From an uncultured Rhodospirillales bacterium (GTDB taxonomy: Bacteria > Pseudomonadota > Alphaproteobacteria > Rhodospirillales > Defluviicoccaceae), in NCBI GenBank assembly GCA_937127205.1, contig CAKZLS010000157.1:1-5853 (forward strand): a stretch of DNA of 5,853 nucleotides, given 5' to 3'. A program made the translations under genes and the position numbers. The notes under the pieces are model-generated. The model did no database searches and was not told the origin of the DNA. It was given only the letters and a program-made list of their open reading frames with translations. This document shows, in pieces, positions 1 to 4,803 of this stretch (the stretch's first letter is position 1; each line of letters opens with the position of its first letter).

Positions 1-176
1 AGGACAACGACCAACCGTGCGTCTCGGAACGCTTGCTCGATCGTAGATTCCCAATTGCCGCCGGGCTCAATCTTTGTGCTATCGAACACGGAGAGGCCAA
101 GCTGCTCTAGCCTTATCGCCAATTCCTCGGCAAGCGGTCTGTCCGGCTCAGCATAGGAAACAAAGACATCCGTCAA
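1..176 (-). CDS. TIR-domain protein, N-terminal part (cut by window edge)
   Basis: This partial gene runs off the left edge; 58 complete codons are visible and read as the first half of a TIR domain. Visible motifs are DVFVSYAEPD (residues 3-12, the strand A/box 1 type), LEQLGLSVF (23-31) and IEPGGNWE (36-43), followed by the hydrophobic strand LVVV. Aligning GGNWE with the GKFED stretch of SARM1 places Glu43 on the NAD-cleaving glutamate, so an NADase role is possible but is inferred. Known bacterial TIR proteins act in anti-phage defence or as effectors. The start is taken as TTG at 176, because GGGGAGG lies 6 nt upstream and the TIR fold begins at once; an in-frame GTG at 212 is the alternative. 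G+C is about 55% by hand count, apparently lower than the neighbouring genes. The effector or sensor domains that would define the system lie outside the window. Confidence 0.8.
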   Translation of the reverse strand, partial: MTDVFVSYAEPDRPLAEELAIRLEQLGLSVFDSTKIEPGGNWESTIEQAFRDARLVVV

Positions 177-182
177 GTGCTG

Positions 183-189
183 CCTCCCC
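183..189 (-). promoter_or_regulatory. Ribosome binding site of the TIR gene
   Basis: On the minus strand this reads GGGGAGG, 6 nt before the TTG at 176. It is the reason for preferring the TTG start over the upstream in-frame GTG at 212, which has no comparable purine-rich site. Confidence 0.65.
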
Positions 190-200
190 GAGGATACGCG

Positions 201-228
201 ATTATGCGACACTCATACATATAATCAC
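201..228 (-). promoter_or_regulatory. Possible promoter of the TIR gene
   Basis: The stretch upstream of the TIR start is clearly AT-richer than the rest of the window. On the minus strand CATAAT (206-201) matches the -10 consensus at 5 of 6 positions, but the matching -35 (GTGATT, 16-bp spacer) is poor. An independent promoter is likely here because the upstream operon ends in a terminator at 246-275. The exact hexamers are a guess. Confidence 0.25.
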
Positions 229-245
229 TCCGCATAGACCTGAAT

Positions 246-275
246 AACAAAAGAGGGGCGTTGAATTCGCCCCTC
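246..275 (-). terminator. Intrinsic terminator of the PepSY/cytochrome b operon
   Basis: A perfect 8-bp inverted repeat, GAGGGGCG (253-260) and CGCCCCTC (268-275), encloses a 7-nt loop. Read on the minus strand the hairpin is followed directly by TTTTGTT, the U-tract of a rho-independent terminator. It lies 100 nt beyond the stop codon of the cytochrome gene and separates that operon from the TIR gene. Confidence 0.85.
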
Positions 276-375
276 GGGGTCCGGCGTTTCCAGACCGGGT
301 CACGGCCATGCCGAATACGGCGGTTATAAGCCCCTTCACCCGTACGCCGCCGTCGCCTGTGTCGTGATCGTCCAT

Positions 376-1110
376 TCAATCGTCGTTGGGTTCATCCCGC
401 TCGGAATGGTGCTCGGACTCCGCGCCCCCGCTGGCTATGGCGGCGAAATCCGTCTGTTGAATCAGGACGGCCCCAAGGGCAGCGACGATAAATGCGGCAA
501 CCACGCCTCGCCAACGGCCCACCAACGGCTTTTGATTGCCGACTTCCGTATCGTCGAGATCCTTACGGCCGGTGATCATCGCCTTGACCAGATTTTCCTT
601 GGTCAGGAACCAGTCCAAGAACACGGCAAGCACGTGGATCCCTGCCAGCGCAACAACGGCGTTGGCGAAAAACTCATGAACCTCGGCCAGGCCTTCGCCG
701 CCTGGAGCGGCGATCAACGGCAAAAGGATACCGGCGCCGCCGTCGTCTTCGCCGGAGAACAATCCGGTCACGACGGTGCCCGCGAGGGCAACTAGCATGA
801 GGAATACCATCCAGCCGCCCAGGGGATTGTGGCCGACGAACCGCGGCGGATTGAACCGGAGAAGTTGTTTCGCGTACGTCTTCACCGAGCCAGGCGAATA
901 GGTGAAGTCGGAAAAACGCGAATGGACGCTGCCGGCGAAGCCCCAGACGAGCCGGAACACCAGCAGCAAGGCCACGGTGTATCCCGAGACCGTGTGAACG
1001 ACGAACCAGATGCCTTCCTCTTCGCCGGTCAGATAGCTGGCGATGACGGCGACGGCGAGCGCCCAATGGAACACGCGCGTGGGAAAGTCCCAAACGGGAA
1101 CGGACTGCAT
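376..1110 (-). CDS. Cytochrome b561-type membrane protein (cytochrome b/b6 domain, Ni-hydrogenase cytochrome b family)
   Basis: This 244-residue protein is probably an inner-membrane di-heme b-type electron carrier that passes electrons between the quinone pool and a periplasmic partner. The N-terminus VWDFPTRVFHW (6-16) is the hallmark of the bacterial b561/Ni-hydrogenase cytochrome b family. Membrane segments are visible near 13-29, 36-58, 98-118, 145-169 and 201-217. Candidate heme ligands are His15, His39 (in HTVSGY), His145 (in EVHEFF) and His159 (in GIHVL). GSVHSRFSDF (60-69) is the family's usual loop after the second helix. The fifth helix and a short acidic, His-containing tail lie beyond the four-helix core. 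The start is supported by AAGGAGA about 6 nt upstream. It is the last gene of a leftward unit, 60 nt after the small secreted protein and followed by a terminator. No cytochrome c or reductase partner is encoded in the window, so the substrate is unknown. Confidence 0.9.
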   Translation of the reverse strand: MQSVPVWDFPTRVFHWALAVAVIASYLTGEEEGIWFVVHTVSGYTVALLLVFRLVWGFAGSVHSRFSDFTYSPGSVKTYAKQLLRFNPPRFVGHNPLGGWMVFLMLVALAGTVVTGLFSGEDDGGAGILLPLIAAPGGEGLAEVHEFFANAVVALAGIHVLAVFLDWFLTKENLVKAMITGRKDLDDTEVGNQKPLVGRWRGVVAAFIVAALGAVLIQQTDFAAIASGGAESEHHSERDEPNDD

Positions 1111-1136
1111 GATATTTCTCCTTGGTTAACCGGAAA

Positions 1137-1157
1137 GCGGCGGCATCTTGCCGCCGC
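1137..1157 (-). other. Strong intergenic hairpin before the cytochrome b gene
   Basis: GCGGCGGCA (1137-1145) and TGCCGCCGC (1149-1157) form a perfect 9-bp stem with a 3-nt loop. On the minus strand it is followed by only TTTCC, so it is a poor terminator. It could instead act as a partial attenuator or an mRNA-protecting hairpin between the small secreted protein gene and the cytochrome gene. The effect is inferred; the structure is seen. Confidence 0.45.
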
Positions 1158-1170
1158 GCACCGCTGACAC

Positions 1171-1527
1171 TCATCCGCCGGAGCCGCGCCCCTGGCCGGG
1201 GCCCATTCCTTGACCCATTCCCTGGCTTCCCTGGCCGCGACCCTGGCCCGCGCCCATGCCGCGAGCGGGCGGCTCGTCGGGCAGGGTCTTGCCCATTTGT
1301 TGCGCCCGCTGCTGCATGCGCTGGTGGTGATCAGCGCGGATTTGCGCTTTCTCGTCCGTGGAAGTCGCGCCGCGCATGCGCTGCCGGTATTCCTGGCGCT
1401 CCTGCTGGGTCATGAGCTGGCTTCCGTAGATCGTCGGTTGATCGGCGCCCGTCGATTGCGCGCTCGCGGCGGCGGGAACCAGCAGTGCGAGCGCGAGTGC
1501 CGTTGTCGCCAACAAATGTGTACGCAT
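1171..1527 (-). CDS. Small secreted protein with Gly/Met/Gln-rich tail, function unknown
   Basis: This 118-residue protein starts with a good signal peptide (hydrophobic core 5-21, ASA cleavage site before Gln24), so it is exported to the periplasm. The mature part has a charged helical core at about 34-86. It contains YGSQLMTQQERQEYR (34-48), which recalls the LTxxQ motif of CpxP/Spy-type periplasmic proteins, and then HHQRMQQRAQQMG (67-79). Residues 89-118 are low-complexity repeats of GMG, GQG and GRG with three methionines. I recognise the core as a conserved hypothetical type in proteobacteria but know no function for it. His67-His68, Met51, Met71, Met78 and the tail methionines could bind metal; this is only a guess. 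A purine-rich AAAGGAAAAG precedes the ATG. It lies between the PepSY gene (59-nt gap) and the cytochrome b gene (60-nt gap) and is probably co-transcribed with both. Confidence 0.8.
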   Translation of the reverse strand: MRTHLLATTALALALLVPAAASAQSTGADQPTIYGSQLMTQQERQEYRQRMRGATSTDEKAQIRADHHQRMQQRAQQMGKTLPDEPPARGMGAGQGRGQGSQGMGQGMGPGQGRGSGG

Positions 1528-1586
1528 GGTTTTCTTTTCCTTTCTGTTAGAGTGTGGCCTGAAGGCGGGCCATAAGCGCGCTCGCC

Positions 1587-1931
1587 TCAGTCGTCGAACG
1601 AGTGGCGAAGCACGTCGCCGGTCCGAGGATCCACATAGAACTCGACGGTGCCGCCCCGAGGGGTGCGGGCCTTGACCTCGTAGGCACCGTGTTCGCGCTC
1701 GATCTCGTAGATGTCCTCGAAACCCTGTTCCTTGAGTCGGGCGACGACTTGTTCCATGGACAGGTATTGCCCGGGGCCGGCGATCTCGTTTGGCGCCGTT
1801 GGCTGGCCAAGTTGGCCTTGCTCCGCGGCCATTGCCGAGCCGGCGATGCCCGCGATCAAGCTGAGCGCGGTCATGACGCCGACGGCGGCGGCGGTCCGTG
1901 CAGTGTTTCCTGTCCTGCGGCTAATGCTCAT
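1587..1931 (-). CDS. Secreted PepSY-domain protein (first gene of leftward operon)
   Basis: This is a 114-residue protein. The signal peptide covers residues 1-35 (Arg-rich start, hydrophobic 14-31, cleavage AMA before Ala36). The mature part is a single PepSY domain: LSMEQVVARLKEQGFEDI (58-75), then EREHGAYEVKA (78-88) and VEFYVDPRTGDVL (96-108), the classic PepSY ending. PepSY domains are small periplasmic or extracellular modules, often thought to inhibit or modulate partner proteins, and many sit beside two-component systems. The start at 1931 is preferred because AAGGAG lies 8 nt upstream and the signal peptide follows at once; the open frame extends to 2120 but would bury the signal sequence. 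It faces the control region shared with the regulator operon, so regulation by that pair is likely. The role of the protein itself is not known. Confidence 0.9.
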   Translation of the reverse strand: MSISRRTGNTARTAAAVGVMTALSLIAGIAGSAMAAEQGQLGQPTAPNEIAGPGQYLSMEQVVARLKEQGFEDIYEIEREHGAYEVKARTPRGGTVEFYVDPRTGDVLRHSFDD

Positions 1932-1973
1932 GGCGGTCTCCTTATTTGCGAAAGTGGGATAATGCTGGCGAAG

Positions 1974-1996
1974 ACCATAAAGGGGAGAGGCTGAAG
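1974..1996 (-). promoter_or_regulatory. Predicted activator-dependent promoter of the PepSY/cytochrome b operon
   Basis: On the minus strand the half-site CTTCAG (1996-1991) is followed by exactly 11 nt and then TATGGT (1979-1974), a 4-of-6 match to the -10 box. No -35 hexamer is visible; the operator half-site takes its place, as in PhoP- and PmrA-type activated promoters. Transcription would start near 1967, giving a leader of about 35 nt with the strong AAGGAG site. Confidence 0.45.
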
Positions 1997-2029
1997 CCAC
2001 GCTGAGAACGCGTTTAAGGTTCGCTTCAG
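1991..2029. promoter_or_regulatory. Symmetric operator with four 11-bp-phased half-sites, probably for the adjacent response regulator
   Basis: Four hexamers start at 1991 (CTGAAG), 2002 (CTGAGA), 2013 (TTTAAG) and 2024 (CTTCAG), each 11 bp from the next. The right pair reads on the plus strand as TTAAG-N6-TTCAG. The left pair reads on the minus strand as CTCAG-N6-TTCAG. The two direct repeats are therefore head to head around position 2010, with GCTGAAGC and GCTTCAGC as perfect outer arms. Tandem half-sites one helical turn apart are how OmpR/PhoP-family dimers bind. The right pair is one base from the published BqsR box (TTAAG-N6-TTAAG) and close to the PmrA box. Binding by the regulator at 2554 is inferred. 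Confidence 0.55.
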
Positions 2030-2046
2030 CTTCCATCGGATAGGCT
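2024..2046 (+). promoter_or_regulatory. Predicted promoter of the PepSY/regulator/kinase operon
   Basis: The half-site CTTCAG (2024-2029) is followed by 11 nt and TAGGCT (2041-2046), exactly mirroring the leftward promoter. TAGGCT matches the -10 consensus at only 3 of 6 positions. TATGTT at 2051-2056 is a better hexamer but breaks the symmetry. If correct, the operon is autoregulated with a leader of about 90 nt. Confidence 0.3.
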
Positions 2047-2081
2047 CCAGTATGTTTTTGAACCTCTGTGTCGGACCCCTT

Positions 2082-2121
2082 CGGAGGATGGCTCCGCAAG
2101 AAATTGCGGGTATCGCGCAAT
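2082..2121 (+). other. Two small hairpins in the leader of the regulator operon
   Basis: CGGAG (2082-2086) pairs with CTCCG (2092-2096) around a 5-nt loop, and ATTGCG (2103-2108) pairs with CGCAAT (2116-2121) around a 7-nt loop. Both lie between the predicted start of transcription and the PepSY start codon. The first hides a GGAGG motif. The stems are short, and a regulatory role is only possible, not shown. Confidence 0.25.
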
Positions 2122-2142
2122 CATGAGATCGGTCACCACCCA

Positions 2143-2538
2143 ATGAGCCCGCGAGGCCCGCTTGATACGCTTCGAAAGGTGGGGACTATCGTCGCCCTTT
2201 CCCTTATGCTGAGCGCACCGGTGGCAAGCTCATGGACACGCGCGGACGAACCGGCCCGAGACGACGATCGGGCGCCGAGGGCCGGTGAGGTTGCCCCTCT
2301 GCAAGCACTCCTTGCCCGGATCCGCGAGGATTTCAACGGCCGCATCCTCGAGGTGGAAATCGAACAGGAATGGCGCCCGGGCGGCCGGATCTGGGTCTAC
2401 GAGGCCAAGCTCCTGACATCCCACGGCCATGTGCTAAAATTGGACTATGACGCCAAGACGCTGGAGCTCCTGGACTGGAAGGGACGACAGGGACGGAAAC
2501 GGCGCCATCGGCGCGGCGGAGATCACGAGTACGAGTAG
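2143..2538 (+). CDS. Secreted PepSY-domain protein with basic C-terminal tail (first gene of regulator operon)
   Basis: With the ATG at 2143 this is a 131-residue protein. The signal peptide spans about residues 1-34, with a hydrophobic core GTIVALSLMLSAPVA at 14-28. The PepSY domain covers roughly 50-113: LQALLARIREDFNGRILEVE (53-72), IWVYEAKLL (83-91) and HVLKLDYDAKTLELL (96-110). The tail is strongly basic (GRQGRKRRHRR, 115-125) and then acidic. The frame stays open to a GTG at 2068, but that start has no ribosome site and would bury the signal sequence; even at 2143 the Shine-Dalgarno is weak. It ends 15 nt before the response regulator. Small PepSY proteins encoded just upstream of OmpR-family pairs are common in proteobacteria, and feedback on the sensor's periplasmic domain is a reasonable but untested role. 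It is only distantly similar to the PepSY protein at 1587-1931, so a recent duplication is unlikely. Confidence 0.82.
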   Translation: MSPRGPLDTLRKVGTIVALSLMLSAPVASSWTRADEPARDDDRAPRAGEVAPLQALLARIREDFNGRILEVEIEQEWRPGGRIWVYEAKLLTSHGHVLKLDYDAKTLELLDWKGRQGRKRRHRRGGDHEYE

Positions 2539-2553
2539 ATTGAGGCGATCGGC

Positions 2554-3225
2554 ATGAGGATTCTCGTCGTCGAAGACGACCAGCACGTTGCTCGTCAGAT
2601 CGAGAGGACGCTGCGCAAGAACGGCTATGCGGCCGATGTCGCCCGCGATGGCGAGGAAGGCCAGTTCCTGGGCGACACCGAGCCTTACGATGCCGTCATC
2701 CTGGACCTCGGCCTTCCCATCGCGGACGGTCTCACCGTGCTCGGACGCTGGCGCGAGGCTGGACGCCGCATGCCCGTCCTGATCCTGACGGCGCGCGGCA
2801 GTTGGCGTGAAAAGGTGACGGGCTTGCGTGCCGGCGCCGACGACTACTTGGCCAAGCCTTTCGAGATGGAGGAACTGCTGGCGCGCATCGAGGCGATGAT
2901 CCGTCGTGCGTCGGGGCACGCCAGCGCGGTCTTCGAGTGTGGTCCGGTCAAGCTCGACACATCCACCAGCCGGGTCACGCTGAAAGGCGATCTCGTCGAG
3001 CTGACCGCTCTCGAGTTCGGCACGCTCTCCTACCTGATGCATCACCAAGGCAAGGTCGTTTCCAAGACGGAGCTCACGGAACACATCTACGATCAAGATT
3101 TCGATCGTGATTCCAACGTCATCGAAGTGCTGGTCAATCGGCTGAGAAAGAAGCTTGGCGCCTCGCTGATCAAGACTCATCGAGGACAGGGATATCAGCT
3201 CAATGCGCCCCCAAATACCTCGTAG
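2554..3225 (+). CDS. OmpR/PhoP-family response regulator, FeuP-like
   Basis: This 223-residue regulator has the normal length for the family. The receiver domain (1-118) shows the acidic pocket Glu7-Asp8-Asp9, the phospho-acceptor Asp51 (VILDLGLP), the switch Thr79, Tyr98 and Lys101 (in KPF). The C-terminal winged-helix DNA-binding domain runs from about 127 to 218, with LTALEFGTLSYLMHH at its start and VNRLRKKLG in the recognition helix region; it ends in the usual RGQGYQL. The stretches FLGDTEPYDAV and YDQDFDRDSNVIEV are typical of the alphaproteobacterial FeuP/PhoP-like class. It probably binds the operator at 1991-2029. The start has GAGGCG about 6 nt upstream. It overlaps the kinase gene by 23 nt, which suggests translational coupling. 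One small oddity is Gly82 in TARGSW, where many homologues have Asp. Confidence 0.95.
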   Translation: MRILVVEDDQHVARQIERTLRKNGYAADVARDGEEGQFLGDTEPYDAVILDLGLPIADGLTVLGRWREAGRRMPVLILTARGSWREKVTGLRAGADDYLAKPFEMEELLARIEAMIRRASGHASAVFECGPVKLDTSTSRVTLKGDLVELTALEFGTLSYLMHHQGKVVSKTELTEHIYDQDFDRDSNVIEVLVNRLRKKLGASLIKTHRGQGYQLNAPPNTS

Positions 3226-4552
3226 CACACTTTCGTTCCGGCTGATCGCGAGTTCGATCGTGTGGGTCGCCGGATCTCTGGTGGCAGCCGGATTTCTGCT
3301 GGTTCTTCTCTTCCGCGACCACATTGAACGGCGCTTCGACGCACAACTCTACGATCACCTGGAAGAATTGGTAGCCGCGAGCGAGATATCGCTGCGGGGA
3401 ACGTTGGAACTGACGTGGGTGCCCTCCGACCCCCGCTTCAACCGACCCCATTCCGGCTGGTACTGGCAGATTCTGCGAGGTAACGAGGTGGTGGCCGAGT
3501 CGGCGTCAGTATGGCGCCGCGGGCTCGGGATTGCCGAGCCCAACCGCGACGGCAGCCCGGCGATTCAGCGCTTTGCCGGTCCCGGAGGCGAGGAGGTTCG
3601 CGGGCTGGTGCAGAACATCACCCTTCCCGAGGCTGAAACGCCGTTCACCTTTGTCGTCGCCGGACCGGTCACCGACATCGCGGGCGACGTTCGTGAGTTC
3701 ACCTCGAAACTGGTAATCACCCTCGGCGTTCTCGGCCTCTGCTTGGTGGGCGCGGTGCTGGCACAAGTGCGCTTCGGTCTCAGGCCGTTGCGTGCCATGC
3801 AAAAGGCGCTTTCGGACATCCGTACCGGCGGCCGCGATCGCTTGCCCACGGGATTTCCCGACGAGGTCCAGCCCGTGGCGCACGAATTGAATGCTGTTCT
3901 CGATCACAATGCCGCCGTGCTGGGGCGCTTCCGAACGCAGGCGGGAAACCTGGCGCACGGGCTCAGGAATCCGCTGACCGTCATCCGCAATGAAGCGCGG
4001 GAGGTCAAGGGCGATAGCGGAAAGGTGTTGCGGGACCAGGTATCGGTCCTGACCGGGCTGGTGGAGCGCCATTTGTCTCAAGCCAGAATCGCCGGCTCCG
4101 GTTCCGTTCTTGGAACGCGGGCGTCAGTGGAAAAAACGGCGGAGGATCTCCGCTTTTCCATGCAGCGTCTTTACGGAGACCGCGCGCTTGATATCCGCGT
4201 TGGTCCGATGGCCGGGCTGTGGTTCAAAGGCGACGCCGAAGATCTCGAGGAGATGATGGGTAACCTGATGGATAACGCCTGCAAGTGGGCCCGCGGCCAG
4301 GTCGTCGTCACCGGCGAGAAATCTGGAGAACAATTGTTGATTGCCGTCGAAGACGACGGCCCGGGCATTCCGGAAGATCAAATGAATGACGTGCTGAAAC
4401 GGGGCCGCCGGCTCGACGAGACTGTTCCGGGAAGTGGTCTAGGCCTCCATATCGTCCAGGATATCGCCGAACTCTACCAGGGAGGGCTCTACCTGACCCC
4501 ATCCCCGCTCGGCGGCGTTCGTGCCGAGCTGGAGTTGCCCGCGGCCGGCTAA
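3203..4552 (+). CDS. Membrane sensor histidine kinase, PhoQ/FeuQ-like
   Basis: This 449-residue kinase is the partner of the response regulator. The order is: short cytoplasmic start; first membrane helix at about 13-37; periplasmic sensor domain 38-165; second helix 170-189; HAMP-like linker 190-242; dimerisation domain with His252 as phospho-acceptor in NLAHGLRNPLTV (249-260); and an ATPase domain. The ATPase domain shows the N box (Asn354, Asn358), the G1 motif DDGPGIP (384-390) and the G2 motif GSGLGLHI (410-417). The H box of type LAHxLxxPL and the sensor motif DPRFNRPHSGWYWQI (76-90) are those of PhoQ and FeuQ-like sensors, whose known signals include divalent cations, low pH and envelope state. 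No PmrB-like ExxE or BqsS-like RExxE iron motif is evident, although RDHIE (38-42) is close to the latter. The ATG overlaps the regulator gene, so coupled translation is likely. The true ligand is unknown. Confidence 0.93.
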   Translation: MRPQIPRSTLSFRLIASSIVWVAGSLVAAGFLLVLLFRDHIERRFDAQLYDHLEELVAASEISLRGTLELTWVPSDPRFNRPHSGWYWQILRGNEVVAESASVWRRGLGIAEPNRDGSPAIQRFAGPGGEEVRGLVQNITLPEAETPFTFVVAGPVTDIAGDVREFTSKLVITLGVLGLCLVGAVLAQVRFGLRPLRAMQKALSDIRTGGRDRLPTGFPDEVQPVAHELNAVLDHNAAVLGRFRTQAGNLAHGLRNPLTVIRNEAREVKGDSGKVLRDQVSVLTGLVERHLSQARIAGSGSVLGTRASVEKTAEDLRFSMQRLYGDRALDIRVGPMAGLWFKGDAEDLEEMMGNLMDNACKWARGQVVVTGEKSGEQLLIAVEDDGPGIPEDQMNDVLKRGRRLDETVPGSGLGLHIVQDIAELYQGGLYLTPSPLGGVRAELELPAAG

Positions 4553-4676
4553 TACCAACGCGCACTGACAGAAATCGTACCCTGCGAAACAGTGCCGAAA
4601 CCGGCCGCACCGTTTGAGCGGGTTACCGTACACCAAAATCTACTGTGCATGGGGTTGATATGGACTTTTTGCGTAA

Positions 4677-4692
4677 CCCCCCCCCTCCCCCC
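4677..4692. repeat. C9TC6 homopolymer tract
   Basis: Nine cytosines, one thymine and six cytosines run without other interruption, about 110 bp before the lipase start. On the minus strand this is G6AG9, able in principle to form a G-quadruplex. It lies outside any confident coding region, so length changes would affect expression rather than reading frame. Confidence 0.8.
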
Positions 4693-4772
4693 ACCGGTTG
4701 CACAACAAAGGTATAGGCCGTCCGACCGCGAAATAAGAGTTGAACTTGCTTTGCCGCTGTGGGCACCATCGT

Positions 4773-4789
4773 CGGTGATGACATCACCG
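4773..4789. promoter_or_regulatory. Palindrome just before the lipase start
   Basis: CGGTGAT (4773-4779) and ATCACCG (4783-4789) are a perfect 7-bp inverted repeat around GAC. It ends 14 nt before the ATG and touches the GGGGA ribosome site at 4789-4793. It could be a repressor site or an mRNA hairpin limiting translation; neither is shown. Confidence 0.3.
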
Positions 4790-4803
4790 GGGACATCCCA
4801 GCG

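Larger units (their letters stand above)
4553..4803 (+). other. Intergenic region between the kinase and lipase genes
   Basis: This 251-nt stretch holds no convincing gene. It contains GCACTG (4562-4567) repeated inverted as CAGTGC (4590-4595), GGGGTT (4651-4656) inverted as AACCCC (4675-4680), a C9TC6 tract and a palindrome before the lipase. No U-tracted terminator for the kinase operon is visible. TTGATA at 4655 and TATAGG at 4712 look like promoter hexamers but are not correctly spaced with each other, so no promoter is called. Confidence 0.5.

Noticed and set aside
276..375. Possible tRNA or small RNA between the cytochrome stop codon and the terminator
   Set aside because: No acceptor stem or T-loop consensus could be found on either strand; the stretch is best read as a 3' untranslated region.
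364..795. A 143-codon plus-strand frame opposite the cytochrome b gene
   Set aside because: The opposite strand encodes hydrophobic helices with heme-ligand histidines and a good ribosome site; this frame has no such support.
1555..1572. TGGCC/GGCCA inverted repeat between the first PepSY gene and the small secreted protein gene
   Set aside because: A 5-bp stem with an 8-nt loop and no U-tract is expected by chance in DNA of this composition.
2068..2142. Upstream GTG start extending the second PepSY protein by 25 residues
   Set aside because: No ribosome site precedes it, and the added residues would displace a well-formed signal peptide.
2434..3324. A 296-codon open frame on the minus strand opposite the response regulator
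   Set aside because: It lies fully antisense to a regulator with all catalytic residues in place. Its translation shows no domain, and long antisense frames are expected in G+C-rich genes.
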